DNA of 64,000 nucleotides from Sulfurovum sp. 16-42-52 (GCA_002281755.1 NCHB01000001.1:62001-126000); one strand, 5' to 3'. Numbered from the stretch's first letter, positions 9,095 through 18,603 are shown. The notes: generated by a model from the sequence alone, not told the origin. A program made the numbers and translations.

Positions 9095-10090
9095 TTATTT
9101 TAAACTCTCAAGCATCTCTTGAAATGCTTTTTCAAAAGCTTCAAGCCCTTCTTTTAAGAGTTGTCGGTACACTTTGTTCATATCAAAACCGTTATCCGCC
9201 AATTTGGTAAAATACCCTTTGATATCACTCTCTTCTAAAGGGAATGCAGGCTGTGGAGCTTTTTTACCTATAAATGCTTTAATCGTCTCCAATGGCGCAG
9301 TGTTCACAGAATGAGGTGCCAAAAGTTCTCTCATATAATAGTCCGCCCTCAAGGCATCACCCTTGACACCCGTACTTGCAAAGAGTGTACGAATGCTTGG
9401 TGTACGGTTTGCTTCAATCAGATTATAGATTTTTGCTGCGTTATAGATACCGGTTTTAGAAACGGGAATTGCCTCATTTTCCAAATCGCCATCAAGCAGT
9501 CTGTCAAAACGGCTGACAAAAACAGAGATAACCGCTTCAGCTCTGAGTCCGCCGTCTTTTTCAAAACAATCCAAACCTTTTTTCATGGCTTTAAGACATT
9601 TCTGTGCCTGCTTTGGAGAAAAAATCAGTGTCGCATTGACTGAAATGCCCGTGCAAAGCAACTCTGTCATCGCTGCATACCCAGCTTCAGTAGCAGGTAC
9701 TTTGACCATCACATTGGGTTCACCTATAGCAGTAAAGAGTCTTTTGCCCTCTGCAATGGTGCCCTCGGTGTCATTGGCAAGAAAAGGGTCCACTTCTATG
9801 GAAATATAGCCGTCATTGCCCTCATCATACAAAGGTCTTAGTGCCTGTGCAGCGGTGCGTATATCTTCAATGGCGAGTGCTTCATATTTCTCTTTGGGGC
9901 TTTTGCCATCAAGCAAAGACAACTGCTCTTTATAAGCAGGAGAACTCGTAATCGCAGAGGCAAAAATAGACGGGTTGCTTGTGGCTCCGTTGATGATGCC
10001 TTTCTCAATGAGTTCTGAAAAATTATTTTTGAGAAAATCTCTTTCTACAAAATCCAACCATAACGAGAATGCTATGTCCCTATTTACCAT
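9095..10090 (-). CDS. tal: Transaldolase
   Basis: Pentose-phosphate enzyme moving a dihydroxyacetone unit from sedoheptulose-7-phosphate to glyceraldehyde-3-phosphate. The 331 residues form a TIM barrel. GATSNPSIF near 35-43 and VMVKVPATEAG with the Schiff-base Lys130 are clear, and SVFVSRFDRLLD follows. It ends 22 bases before pilT and begins 2 bases after aat, so it shares the minus-strand run. Confidence 0.94.
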   Translation of the reverse strand: MVNRDIAFSLWLDFVERDFLKNNFSELIEKGIINGATSNPSIFASAITSSPAYKEQLSLLDGKSPKEKYEALAIEDIRTAAQALRPLYDEGNDGYISIEVDPFLANDTEGTIAEGKRLFTAIGEPNVMVKVPATEAGYAAMTELLCTGISVNATLIFSPKQAQKCLKAMKKGLDCFEKDGGLRAEAVISVFVSRFDRLLDGDLENEAIPVSKTGIYNAAKIYNLIEANRTPSIRTLFASTGVKGDALRADYYMRELLAPHSVNTAPLETIKAFIGKKAPQPAFPLEESDIKGYFTKLADNGFDMNKVYRQLLKEGLEAFEKAFQEMLESLK

Positions 10091-10092
10091 CT

Positions 10093-10824
10093 TCAGTCCT
10101 TATAATTCCATGTAAAATGCTGCCATGAACCGTGCTCTATAGGTTTTTTAACCGTCTCTTCCAGTAGGTCAAGAAACAAATCTCTCTCGACCAGCTCGGC
10201 ACCCAAACCCATCATATGATCTGTCTTCATCTGACAATCTATAAAATCATAGCCTCTACTGCCTAAAACATCACTTAGTGCCAAAAAAGCCACTTTAGAC
10301 GCGTCAGAAACAAGTGAAAACATCGACTCCCCAAAAAAAGCCTTACCCAAAGAAACACCATACAGTCCCCCTGCAAGCTTCCCTTCAAAATACACTTCAA
10401 CACTATGGGCAAATCCTTCTTCATGCAGACGGCTGTACGCTGCTTCTATCTCGGAGGTTATCCACGTGCCCCCTTGGGCTTTTCGGGGTACTCTAGCACA
10501 AAGCCCTATGACCTCTTTAAATGCCGCATCAAAGCTGACGGTAAATTTGCCCGAACGCAGCACGCGTCTAAATGATTTTCGTAGTTTAAACTTATCAGGA
10601 AAAAGAAGCAGTCTGGGATTGGGTGACCACCAGAGTATGGGTTCATCATGGCTGTACCAGGGAAATATCCCTTTTTCATACGCACGTAAAAGCCTCTGGC
10701 TACTCAAATCTCCGCCATACGCCACCAAACCTTCATCTGGGGCTAAACGGGGATTGGGAAAATCGGGTGTGTGTTTGTTTAATGGCTGTACAAAATACTC
10801 CTCTTCATCAAACATAGACGCCAT
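10093..10824 (-). CDS. aat: Leucyl/phenylalanyl-tRNA-protein transferase
   Basis: Transfers Leu or Phe from aminoacyl-tRNA to N-terminal Arg or Lys of proteins, creating a primary N-degron. The 243 residues show the family signatures FPNPRLAPDEGLVAYGG, GIFPWYSHDEPILWWSPNPR and GGLYGVSLGKAFFGESMFS. It starts 2 bases after the clpA stop. With clpA and clpS just upstream, the operon encodes a substrate-marking enzyme, an adaptor and an unfoldase: a complete Leu/N-degron branch apart from ClpP. Campylobacter has the same order. Confidence 0.95.
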   Translation of the reverse strand: MASMFDEEEYFVQPLNKHTPDFPNPRLAPDEGLVAYGGDLSSQRLLRAYEKGIFPWYSHDEPILWWSPNPRLLLFPDKFKLRKSFRRVLRSGKFTVSFDAAFKEVIGLCARVPRKAQGGTWITSEIEAAYSRLHEEGFAHSVEVYFEGKLAGGLYGVSLGKAFFGESMFSLVSDASKVAFLALSDVLGSRGYDFIDCQMKTDHMMGLGAELVERDLFLDLLEETVKKPIEHGSWQHFTWNYKD

Positions 10825-10826
10825 AT

Positions 10827-13019
10827 TTAGTGCATGTTACCTTCAAAGATAAAGTCTAACTTGCCCTCTTTGAGTCCAACTTTAACAGAACCGCCTTTTT
10901 GCAATGCACCAAAGAGTATTTCATCCGTGAGTGCTTCTTTGACCTTGGCATCAATCACACGGGCAATATGTCTTGCACCATACTTTTCATCGTACCCTTC
11001 TTGTGCGAGATACTCTTTGGCTTTTTTAGAGAGTTTGACACTCACTTCTTTTGGTTTGAGCAAAACATTGAGCTTCTCTATCTCCGTATCGACAATCGCG
11101 GTCAACACTTCCAAAGAAAGCGTGTTAAATGTGATGGTGGCACTCAAACGGTTTCTAAACTCTGGAGAGAAAAACGCCGCTAAAGCTTTGTCTGTTTTGC
11201 TTGAAGTGTCTTTTTGGAAGCCCATCACATTGGCTTCTTTGGTACCGATATTTGAAGTCATAATGAGTATGACATTTTTAAAGTCTGAAACCGCGCCATT
11301 ATTGTCGGTCAGCTTTGCACCATCCATCACCTGAAGCAAAATATTCATAATGTCAGGATGCGCTTTTTCTATCTCATCCAAAAGCAATACTGTATGGGGA
11401 TGTTTTTTAATCATCTCAGTCAAAAGTCCACCCTGCTCATACCCTACATACCCCGGAGGTGCACCTACTAGGCGACTGATGGTATGGGGTTCCATGTATT
11501 CAGACATATCCAGTCTTTCAAAATGCACATGCATCGTTTTGGCAAGCTGTGTTGCCAATGCGGTTTTACCCACACCTGTAGGTCCCACGAACAAAAAACT
11601 TCCTATAGGTCTATTGGCAGCATTGAGTCCTGCATACGAGCGTTTGATGGCTGTTGCCAACGCTTTAATCGCCTCATCCTGCCCCACAATGTGGGCTGCA
11701 AGATCTTTTTCCAAAGACTTCAGTTTTTTGGTATCATCTGTGCCTATCACTGTAGAAGGCAATTTCATGATTTTAGCCACACTCTCTTCGATATCTTTGG
11801 GTTGAACCGTTACACCATCCTGCCCTTTGAGCATAAAGTGTGCACCCACCTCATCGATAATATCCATCGCTTTGTCGGGCAAAAATCTGTCATGCAGGTA
11901 TTTGACAGACAAATCAATAGCACTCTGAATTGCCTCATCCGTAAAGTTGATCTTATGGTAAGCTTCATACTTGTGTTTGATGCCTTTAAGGATGATGAAC
12001 GTATCTTCCACGCTCGGTTCTTCGACATCTACTTTAGCAAAACGACGACTAAGTGCCTTATCTTTGTCAAAGAAGTTTCTAAACTCAGCATACGTCGTTG
12101 CACCGATACATTTGAGCTCACCACGAGCAAGTGCAGGCTTGAGAAGGTTCGAGGCATCCATACTTCCGCCACTGGTTGCTCCTGCACCGACCATGGTGTG
12201 AATCTCATCAATAAACACTATGGCATTTTTTTGCTCGCTAAGTTCTTTGATGATGCCTTTAAGACGCTTCTCAAAGTCTCCTCTGTATTTGGTTCCTGCC
12301 ACCAATGCACCCATATCTAACGCAAATATTTTTGAGCTTTTGAGGATGTCAGGCACATCCCCTTCAGAGATTTTCAGCGCCAACCCTTCTGCGATAGCAG
12401 TTTTCCCTACTCCAGGTTCACCCACAAGCAAAGGATTGTTCTTCTTGCGGCGACAAAGCGTCTGCATTACCCGTTCTATCTCCTCACTTCGTCCCACGAC
12501 GGGGTCTATCTTTCCTGTTGCGGCAAGGCTTACAAGCTCTACAGTAAACTGAGACAAAAGCGTTTCTTCTTTTTTCTCTTCGGTTTTACCTGCTACTTTG
12601 TCATAACGGTGAGAGATGACCTCCAGCACATCCACTCTTGCAATGCCTTCTTTTTTCATCAGATACACCGCATAGGAGTGCTCTTGCATAAAAATGGCCG
12701 CAATCATATCGCCGATGCTCGCTTCGGTTCTGCCTGAGGAGTGTATCTGTGTCATCATGTCATTGATAGCACGCGAAAGTGCAACTGTCTCAAAAGGTTC
12801 TACTGCTTCCTGCAAGGCCGGAATCGTTTTGGTGATATGCTCAACAATCCCCGCTTCAAGTGCCGGCAGATTGGCATTAAGGATAGAAAATATATCTTTT
12901 CCTGCCCCGCTTCTTACGATTGCCAGAAACACATGCTCTACTGTCAAGTACTCATGTCTGTTCTCTTTTGCATAACTTACAGCTTGTTTAAATACATCAT
13001 TTAACGCCATACTTATCAT
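10827..13019 (-). CDS. clpA: ATP-dependent Clp protease ATP-binding subunit ClpA
   Basis: AAA+ unfoldase feeding ClpP. The 730 residues contain the N-domain (about 1-140, with the Clp repeat HVFLAIV), D1 with Walker A GEPGVGKTA near 203 and Walker B FIDEIHT, and D2 with GPTGVGKTAL and LLDEIEKAHPD. The long middle domain of ClpB is missing, which separates ClpA from ClpB. The upstream TATAATC partly overlaps the start region. It lies 32 bases after clpS. Confidence 0.95.
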   Translation of the reverse strand: MISMALNDVFKQAVSYAKENRHEYLTVEHVFLAIVRSGAGKDIFSILNANLPALEAGIVEHITKTIPALQEAVEPFETVALSRAINDMMTQIHSSGRTEASIGDMIAAIFMQEHSYAVYLMKKEGIARVDVLEVISHRYDKVAGKTEEKKEETLLSQFTVELVSLAATGKIDPVVGRSEEIERVMQTLCRRKKNNPLLVGEPGVGKTAIAEGLALKISEGDVPDILKSSKIFALDMGALVAGTKYRGDFEKRLKGIIKELSEQKNAIVFIDEIHTMVGAGATSGGSMDASNLLKPALARGELKCIGATTYAEFRNFFDKDKALSRRFAKVDVEEPSVEDTFIILKGIKHKYEAYHKINFTDEAIQSAIDLSVKYLHDRFLPDKAMDIIDEVGAHFMLKGQDGVTVQPKDIEESVAKIMKLPSTVIGTDDTKKLKSLEKDLAAHIVGQDEAIKALATAIKRSYAGLNAANRPIGSFLFVGPTGVGKTALATQLAKTMHVHFERLDMSEYMEPHTISRLVGAPPGYVGYEQGGLLTEMIKKHPHTVLLLDEIEKAHPDIMNILLQVMDGAKLTDNNGAVSDFKNVILIMTSNIGTKEANVMGFQKDTSSKTDKALAAFFSPEFRNRLSATITFNTLSLEVLTAIVDTEIEKLNVLLKPKEVSVKLSKKAKEYLAQEGYDEKYGARHIARVIDAKVKEALTDEILFGALQKGGSVKVGLKEGKLDFIFEGNMH

Positions 13020-13051
13020 TTATAATCCTTTAGCTCTTGTGTTTCTAAAAT

Positions 13052-13351
13052 TTATTGATCTTCTTCAAGGGTTGCCAGCAGGGGAAACTCATTTTGTTTC
13101 GCCCGTTGTCTGACTTGCTGTGTTTTGGTCTGGGCTATCTCAAAGGTGTACACCCCGCAAATCGCTTTGCCTGTTTCATGTATATGCAGCATAATCTGCT
13201 CTGCCTGCATATAACTCTTATGAAAGATACTGGTGAGTATCTCCACCACAAAATCCATACTGGTATAATCATCATTATGCAGCAGCACCCTATACATCTT
13301 TGGCTCTTCTAGGCGTAAATCAAATTCCAGCTCATGTTCTATCTTTGGCAT
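13052..13351 (-). CDS. clpS: ClpS adaptor protein
   Basis: Adaptor delivering N-degron substrates to ClpA. The 99 residues include the signature LLHNDDYTSMDFVVEIL (residues about 24-40), whose acidic residues bind the substrate N-terminal amine, and the FHKS motif. It heads the clpS-clpA-aat-tal-pilT run. The divergent bioD gene starts 56 bases away, so a bidirectional promoter region lies between 13352 and 13407. Confidence 0.95.
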   Translation of the reverse strand: MPKIEHELEFDLRLEEPKMYRVLLHNDDYTSMDFVVEILTSIFHKSYMQAEQIMLHIHETGKAICGVYTFEIAQTKTQQVRQRAKQNEFPLLATLEEDQ

Positions 13352-13407
13352 AGTATGTTAAAATCCTCTTGTTAAATCTATGCCTATTATACAAAAAAAA
13401 TGGAGAA

Positions 13408-14052
13408 ATGCAAGTGCAATCCCTTTTCATCACCGCCACAGGCACAAATGTAGGTAAAACCCATACCACATTACAACTCATCCAAGGTTTTGCAAAGAGA
13501 GGCTTAAAGGTCGGTGTCTATAAGCCCGTCGAAACCGGTGTAGAGAAACTTGCGCAGGATGCCACAGCCCTTTTAGATGCGTGCAAAAAAGTCAATCCGC
13601 ATTTTAAAGACTTTAGTACAGAAGACATCACGGCATACACTTTTGCCTTGCCTGCTGCACCGTTTTGTGCAGATACAAAACATACGATTGATATACAGCA
13701 CATCATCGACACATACAACACCCTGAAAAAAACCTGTGATATTCTTTTGGTTGAAGGTGCAGGCGGTCTGATGGTACCCATCACTCAAGATTTTTTGATG
13801 ATTGATTTGGCACAAAAACTCCAAACCAAGGTGCTGTTGGTCACACCCAGCCGTCTGGGTTGCATCAATGATACATTGCTCTCTATGGAAGCACTACACT
13901 CACGCCACATGTCCTTTGACTGGTGTGTCAATCTTTTTGAGGAAAAAGAACAGTTTAAAGAAGTCACTCAGCCCTTTTATGATGAACGATTTCCAGATTG
14001 GTGGTCTGTTGATGAGGGGCTACAAAGATTTATTAGCACCTATGGGCTATAA
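13408..14052 (+). CDS. bioD: Dethiobiotin synthetase
   Basis: ATP-dependent carboxylase closing the ureido ring of biotin's precursor. The P-loop TGTNVGKTHT is at the N-terminus, KPVETG and EGAGGLMVPI are conserved, and the protein ends near 214 aa, normal for BioD. An upstream in-frame ATG at 13369 would add 13 residues, but the family begins just before the P-loop and GGAG precedes the ATG at 13408, so that start is preferred. The stop codon overlaps a TATAAT that may serve pyrB. Confidence 0.92.
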   Translation: MQVQSLFITATGTNVGKTHTTLQLIQGFAKRGLKVGVYKPVETGVEKLAQDATALLDACKKVNPHFKDFSTEDITAYTFALPAAPFCADTKHTIDIQHIIDTYNTLKKTCDILLVEGAGGLMVPITQDFLMIDLAQKLQTKVLLVTPSRLGCINDTLLSMEALHSRHMSFDWCVNLFEEKEQFKEVTQPFYDERFPDWWSVDEGLQRFISTYGL

Positions 14053-14098
14053 TATCTTAAAAGTATGACCACGTACGTGCACTAAAGGATACCCATCG

Positions 14099-14977
14099 AT
14101 GCAACATCTTGTAGACACACTTGAGCTTAGCGATGCCCAAATCAGACAACTGCTTCATGACGCCAAAACATTTAAAAAACAGGGTTCTGCACGTATTTTA
14201 AGAGACAAACTGCTCATTACGCTGTTTTTTGAAGCCTCTACGCGTACACGCTCTTCCTTTGAAGTCGCAGCAAAAAGACTGGGAGCTTCTGTGGTACATC
14301 TTGACCCCAGCAAAAGCTCAACAAACAAAGGTGAATCCCTAGAAGACACCTTTGCCAATCTGTGTGCCATGCAACCCGATGGTGTCATCATACGGCATTC
14401 TGAGAACAGTGCACCGCGCATTTTAGCCGATATGCAGATGACACCCGTCATCAATGCCGGTGCAGGCAATTACGCACATCCCACTCAGGCACTGCTTGAT
14501 CTCTTTACCCTGATGGAGCATTTTAACGGCAACATCAAAGGTAAAACCATCGCGATAGTAGGCGATATAGTCAGTTCGCGTGTCGCAAGTTCAGCGATGC
14601 GCTTACTGGAGCGTATGGGGATGCATATCCTGCTTGTTGCACCCAAACCGTTTATGCCCCAAAGTGATTTACCCCAATACGAACATCTTGAAGAAGTTTT
14701 GGACAAAGTAGATGTCATCATGTCACTTAGAGCGCAACTTGAACGCCACACCTCCCCTATCTTCGATGACTATGCCACCTATGCCAAGCACTACTGCATC
14801 GACCATGAACGTCTTGGTGAGAGGAATATTGTTGTGCTTCACCCTGGTCCCGTGATGCGAAACATCGATATCTCCGATGCCATGCTTGAAGATGACCGTT
14901 GCAAAGTCTTAACCCAAGTGCAAAACGGTGTGTATATGCGCATGGCAATTTTAAAACTGTTACTTTTAGACTCTTAG
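14099..14977 (+). CDS. pyrB: Aspartate carbamoyltransferase catalytic subunit
   Basis: Condenses carbamoyl phosphate with aspartate in pyrimidine synthesis. FEASTRTRSSFEVAAKRLG (about 42-60) holds the carbamoyl-phosphate STRTR motif, SSTNKGES follows, and HPTQALLDL is present. The 292 residues match the catalytic subunit. A 10-base palindrome CACGTACGTG at 14070-14079 lies in the 46-base leader, and TATAAT sits at 14048-14053; regulation by either is only a suggestion. The pabB gene starts 8 bases after the stop. Confidence 0.95.
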   Translation: MQHLVDTLELSDAQIRQLLHDAKTFKKQGSARILRDKLLITLFFEASTRTRSSFEVAAKRLGASVVHLDPSKSSTNKGESLEDTFANLCAMQPDGVIIRHSENSAPRILADMQMTPVINAGAGNYAHPTQALLDLFTLMEHFNGNIKGKTIAIVGDIVSSRVASSAMRLLERMGMHILLVAPKPFMPQSDLPQYEHLEEVLDKVDVIMSLRAQLERHTSPIFDDYATYAKHYCIDHERLGERNIVVLHPGPVMRNIDISDAMLEDDRCKVLTQVQNGVYMRMAILKLLLLDS

Positions 14978-14985
14978 TATTTTTG

Positions 14986-15954
14986 ATGTGGCTCAACAAC
15001 AAAGAAGGTTTTAAACACATCAACACCTTGGCACAACAGTCTACTCCCTTTTTGTTTATCGTCTCATACGATAAAAGCAAAATCTTTGCCCAACCGCTTG
15101 ATGCATTGGGAGATGATATTTACTACAAACTCGGCAACTGGCGCAACTACCCACAAGAGCATCGTAGCCAAAGCTTTAGCTTCTCAAAAACGCCTATTGA
15201 TTTTCACACGTATCAGGAAGCCCTAGAAAAAGTACTCGAAGAGATACGCTCAGGCAATACCTATCTGCTTAACCTCACTTTCAAAACACCCATCCAAAGT
15301 TCTTTGGCACTCAAAGAGATCTTTACGTTTGCAAAAGCAAAATTTAAACTCTATTTTAAAGATGAATTTATCTGTTTTTCTCCCGAACCTTTTATAGAAA
15401 TCGAGCAAAATAAAATCTCAACCTACCCGATGAAAGGGACGATTGATGCAAATATTCCTGCGGCAAAAGAGAAGATTTTAAACAATGAAAAAGAGAAAGC
15501 AGAGCATGTGATGATTGTTGATTTGATGCGTAATGATTTGGGGATTGTTGCTTCAAATGTAAGCGTTGAGCACTTTCAGTACACCCAAAAGATTCAAGCG
15601 GGAGATAAAGAACTCTTACAGGTCAGCTCCAAAATCACAGCCACCCTGCCCCCCAACTGGAAAGAAAACCTCGGAGATATTTTAGACCATCTCCTGCCTG
15701 CAGGGTCAATTTGCGGGACACCCAAACGAAGTACCCTAGATATCATCAAACGTATTGAAAACTACGATAGAGGGTTTTATACCGGTGTATTTGGTGTATT
15801 TGACGGTGATGCGTTGCGCGCTGGGGTGATGATACGGTTTATCGAGAAAGAAAACGGGCTACTTGTTTACAAAAGCGGTGGCGGCATCACTATAGACTCC
15901 AACCTGCACGATGAATACCAGGAACTCATCGATAAAATTTATTTGCCTTTATAG
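14986..15954 (+). CDS. pabB: Aminodeoxychorismate synthase component I (PabB-like)
   Basis: Chorismate-binding enzyme amidating chorismate to 4-amino-4-deoxychorismate for folate. Visible: SGNTYLLNLTF, the chorismate-binding run with YPMKGTID, KEKAEHVMIVDLMRNDLG, LLPAGSICGTPKRST and GFYTGVFG. From the ATG at 14986 the product is 322 aa, short because the N-terminal half common to TrpE is reduced. The 14899 in-frame start lies inside pyrB and is rejected. No fused aminotransferase class IV (PabC) domain is present, unlike the fused forms I recall from Campylobacter. Confidence 0.88.
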   Translation: MWLNNKEGFKHINTLAQQSTPFLFIVSYDKSKIFAQPLDALGDDIYYKLGNWRNYPQEHRSQSFSFSKTPIDFHTYQEALEKVLEEIRSGNTYLLNLTFKTPIQSSLALKEIFTFAKAKFKLYFKDEFICFSPEPFIEIEQNKISTYPMKGTIDANIPAAKEKILNNEKEKAEHVMIVDLMRNDLGIVASNVSVEHFQYTQKIQAGDKELLQVSSKITATLPPNWKENLGDILDHLLPAGSICGTPKRSTLDIIKRIENYDRGFYTGVFGVFDGDALRAGVMIRFIEKENGLLVYKSGGGITIDSNLHDEYQELIDKIYLPL

Positions 15955-16000
15955 AAATTTTTTTGTAAACTATAGAGATATTTTTCTGTAAAGGATTTTC

Positions 16001-16195
16001 ATGTCTAAACTTTTTCATGCTACCATCTTTTGTTTTTTTCTGCTTTTTCAAACTAACTCACTTGCCCAAGAAGATACTAATGCCACAGCCCAAAGCCCCC
16101 AAAACGAACTGACTAAGGCAGAACAGGAAGCACAAGCAGCCGAAGCAGCCGAGTTGCGTGAAGCAGGAGTTGAAGAAGAACCTCCAGCAGAATAA
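16001..16195 (+). CDS. Small secreted acidic protein, 64 aa, unknown
   Basis: Not recognised. Residues 1-22 form a signal peptide (basic N-terminus, FFCFFLLF-type hydrophobic core, cleavage after SLA). The mature part of about 42 residues is low-complexity and rich in Glu and Ala. AAAGGA sits before the ATG. It is probably exported to the periplasm. It ends 3 bases before the convergent lipoprotein gene. Confidence 0.6.
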   Translation: MSKLFHATIFCFFLLFQTNSLAQEDTNATAQSPQNELTKAEQEAQAAEAAELREAGVEEEPPAE

Positions 16196-16197
16196 AC

Positions 16198-16728
16198 CTA
16201 GTCACATCCCCGCTCTGGGCGATGTATCCAGTGATACGCTGTATCTTCTTTTATCGTGGAAAAATAGAGTTCGCCAGAGTTTCTCCATGGGTCTATCACG
16301 ATGCCTTCTTCTTGTGCTTTACCTTTTTTTGTCACAACCAAGGTATTGTGTTCGCTAAAATATTCCCCTATATTTGCGCCGTAAAGATGGAAAGAAAACG
16401 AAGGGTAGCTCCCTTTGGAGAGATACTCATACAAAGCATCACTCCACTGATAACACAAGCCTTTTTGCCGTAATCCCGTATTGACCAAAAAGTTATGGAA
16501 CAAAGGAGGAGAAGTCAGCTCAAACGCTTGCGTGAGTCTCTTGGTCTCTTGTAAGATATCACCTGCAAGTCTGTTCGCTTCCCTCTTAGGTATGGAAGAA
16601 TCCAAAGCGCTTAAAAGTAAAGCAAGTCGCTCTGTTTTTGTTTGGGTCACAGTAGGTGCGGTGACACTGCATCCATAGAGGAAAAAAACAACACAGAATG
16701 CACTAAAAAAGTGTCGTAACATACTCAT
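16198..16728 (-). CDS. Predicted lipoprotein with a papain/transglutaminase-like triad
   Basis: A signal peptide with lipobox LYGC puts the lipidated cysteine at residue 20. The mature part carries GLCYQW with Cys92, SEHN with His127 and VIDPW with Asp146. This order and spacing are typical of transglutaminase-like or bacterial papain-fold cysteine enzymes. Family and substrate are not identified. The start overlaps the end of the rhomboid gene, so the two are probably co-transcribed. The cysteine-enzyme reading is an inference from motif order alone. Confidence 0.7.
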   Translation of the reverse strand: MSMLRHFFSAFCVVFFLYGCSVTAPTVTQTKTERLALLLSALDSSIPKREANRLAGDILQETKRLTQAFELTSPPLFHNFLVNTGLRQKGLCYQWSDALYEYLSKGSYPSFSFHLYGANIGEYFSEHNTLVVTKKGKAQEEGIVIDPWRNSGELYFSTIKEDTAYHWIHRPERGCD

Positions 16729-17383
16729 CCAAAAGAATCTTACCCATCCAAACCATCACCCCTGCCAACGTTGCAGCAACTATCCACACCCATTTTGGCT
16801 TCTTTGAAAGCGTAAATCCACTCACAATGCCTACGAGTAATCCTGCGATGTGTGCACTCACATCCACTGCAGGGATTGAAAGCCCTATGACAAGGTTCAA
16901 GCCGATAATGATCCCGAAATCTTTCATAAATGCTTTGCTCTGTGACGCTATCTTGTCTCTATGGGCTAGAAAAAATCCTGCCAAGGCACCAAAAACACCA
17001 AAAATAGCTCCCGAAGCACCCACCCCTACACTCCCAGGATGCATATACAGTGAGGCAAGCCCGCCGATGAGCCCGGAAAACAGGTAGATAACAAGATAAG
17101 CACGCCCATCAAAATAGATCTCTGCGGCTCTGCCTACGATGTAAAGTGAAACCATATTCATCAATAGATGCGTCATACCACCGTGTAAAAACATGGCGGT
17201 AAACAACCTGTACCACTCCTGTTGCGCGACAGTATAAGGTCCGTACAATGCGCCTAATTGTACAAGCGTCTCTGTGCGCATATCGATGAAACTTTCACTC
17301 AATACCGCAGAAACGAGATAGATTAAGACATTGAGCGCTATGAGAATGTAGGTGAGTGGTTGACGCTTGATATCTTCTTTCAT
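16703..17383 (-). CDS. Rhomboid-family intramembrane serine protease
   Basis: Cleaves substrates within membranes. The 226 residues hold six or seven hydrophobic segments. HGGMTHLLMNM (about 67-77) is the conserved HxxxHxxxN-type block in segment 2, GASGAIFG carries the nucleophile Ser124, and SAHIAG carries the general base His178. Both catalytic residues are present, so it should be active. It lies 6 bases after the 126-aa hypothetical gene and overlaps the lipoprotein gene. Confidence 0.92.
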   Translation of the reverse strand: MKEDIKRQPLTYILIALNVLIYLVSAVLSESFIDMRTETLVQLGALYGPYTVAQQEWYRLFTAMFLHGGMTHLLMNMVSLYIVGRAAEIYFDGRAYLVIYLFSGLIGGLASLYMHPGSVGVGASGAIFGVFGALAGFFLAHRDKIASQSKAFMKDFGIIIGLNLVIGLSIPAVDVSAHIAGLLVGIVSGFTLSKKPKWVWIVAATLAGVMVWMGKILLDEYVTTLF

Positions 17384-17389
17384 CCTAGT

Positions 17390-17770
17390 CTAGTAAATCG
17401 CCTCGGGGAAGATGACGCCATCCACACGACCTCTTGCCACTTTTGGTATCTCTTTTTCATAGTGTATCAAGACCAACACACGCGTATCAAACAAATACTC
17501 TTGAGCAATAGGCTGAATCATCAACGCATCTTCTTCCTGACAGACGATGTACTTTGCCCCCAAAGCATTGGCTAGCAATGCATCATATAGCGTACTCACC
17601 GTCACAGCAAACGCAACACCGTTGGCTTGACAATGGCTAGCATACCGATGTGAATCAACCAAAGGCTCCAGCAAAACAATATCATCCGGGTTACTTTTTT
17701 GAATGTCTTCGATAGAAAATACTTTGCAAAAACGCTTACTTTGTATCCATGGATGTCCGATAATAATCAT
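17390..17770 (-). CDS. Hypothetical protein, 126 aa
   Basis: Not recognised. A soluble alpha/beta-looking protein starting MIIIGHPWIQS, with alternating strands and helices (VLLEPLVDSHRYASHCQANG, FAVTVSTLYDALLANALGAKYIVC, LVLIHYEKEIPKVARGRVDGVIFPEAIY). The pattern resembles small beta-alpha-beta proteins, but no catalytic motif is visible. It lies in a minus-strand run with the rhomboid gene 6 bases downstream and a PP0621-like gene 33 bases upstream. Confidence 0.75.
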   Translation of the reverse strand: MIIIGHPWIQSKRFCKVFSIEDIQKSNPDDIVLLEPLVDSHRYASHCQANGVAFAVTVSTLYDALLANALGAKYIVCQEEDALMIQPIAQEYLFDTRVLVLIHYEKEIPKVARGRVDGVIFPEAIY

Positions 17771-17803
17771 GTGTACTCCTTTATATGGTTTTAATTGATT
17801 TGG

Positions 17804-18016
17804 TTATGGTGTACATTCCCGTGAACAGTAGTATTTGCCGTTTACGATAATGCTCTCTTTGACTGTCACATAGGTATGACAGGTTTCACACTCTACAAGT
17901 GTATCATCCTCAAGCTTTTTTTCTTGTGGACTTCTACCCATTTTGGGAAACTTTCCGCCAAAAAATTTATAGATTAATAGTCCCACTACAGCAAAAAAGA
18001 GTATTTTTATTAACAT
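17804..18016 (-). CDS. PP0621-like small membrane protein
   Basis: 70 aa with an N-terminal membrane segment (about 3-17) and a C-terminal CETC...YYCSREC cysteine set that could bind a metal. This layout matches the PP0621 family of uncharacterised bacterial proteins. It overlaps the end of rsmG by 7 bases and is probably in the same operon. Confidence 0.75.
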   Translation of the reverse strand: MLIKILFFAVVGLLIYKFFGGKFPKMGRSPQEKKLEDDTLVECETCHTYVTVKESIIVNGKYYCSRECTP

Positions 18017-18603
18017 GTTTCATTCTTTATATAGAGATAATTGCGTTGGTTTTTTTGAACTATATCATAGCTTAGCTGATGGGGCATCTGTTCTATTTCA
18101 TCCAACACCCTAGAGCCTTTGTAAAACAGATAACGTGTCTTTGCATCACAAAGTCTGGATGTCAATTCAAGAAGTAATGCAGTGTTGGTCACCGCGCGCG
18201 AACTGATGAGTTCAAAAGGTGCATGCTCGACCTGCTCGACCCTTTTTCCCTCCACGCTCACACTAGAAAGCCCCAACTCTATGGCAGCATACTTCAAAAA
18301 GGAGACACGCTTTTTAAGCGGTTCAGCCAAAACCACCTCTGTCTGCGGCAAAGCGATAGCCAATACAAGTCCAGGAAAGCCTGCACCCGTGCCCACATCC
18401 AAGAGTGTTTTTGGTTTGTCTATAAAGGTTAAAGGATACAAGGCATCGACGATGTTTGCATAGATGGCTTCTATGGTTTTTGCACCTGTAAGGTTATGGA
18501 TCTGATTCCATTCATGTAAAAGTGAAGCAAAGTTTTCCAACTGTACGATTTGTTCATTTGCCAAGATGATCTTCTCGGCATCCAAATGTTGTGACAGATT
18601 CAA
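18010..18603 (-). CDS. rsmG: 16S rRNA (guanine-527-N7)-methyltransferase
   Basis: SAM-dependent methyltransferase (GidB) acting on 16S rRNA G527. The 197 residues contain [12 protein letters not shown] and the SAM motif [17 protein letters not shown] (about 82-98), plus SSRAVTN. The start overlaps the stop of the PqqD-like gene by 4 bases (ATGA). As I recall, rsmG lies next to ribA in C. jejuni; here about 7 kb of accessory DNA separates them. Confidence 0.94.
   Translation of the reverse strand: MNLSQHLDAEKIILANEQIVQLENFASLLHEWNQIHNLTGAKTIEAIYANIVDALYPLTFIDKPKTLLDVGTGAGFPGLVLAIALPQTEVVLAEPLKKRVSFLKYAAIELGLSSVSVEGKRVEQVEHAPFELISSRAVTNTALLLELTSRLCDAKTRYLFYKGSRVLDEIEQMPHQLSYDIVQKNQRNYLYIKNETC

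Noticed and set aside
11484-12320. 278-residue plus-strand ORF
   Set aside because: Antisense shadow of clpA; no family features and no ribosome site.
14899-14985. N-terminal 29 residues of the pabB frame
   Set aside because: They lie within pyrB and are not part of the family; the ATG at 14986 is the likely start.
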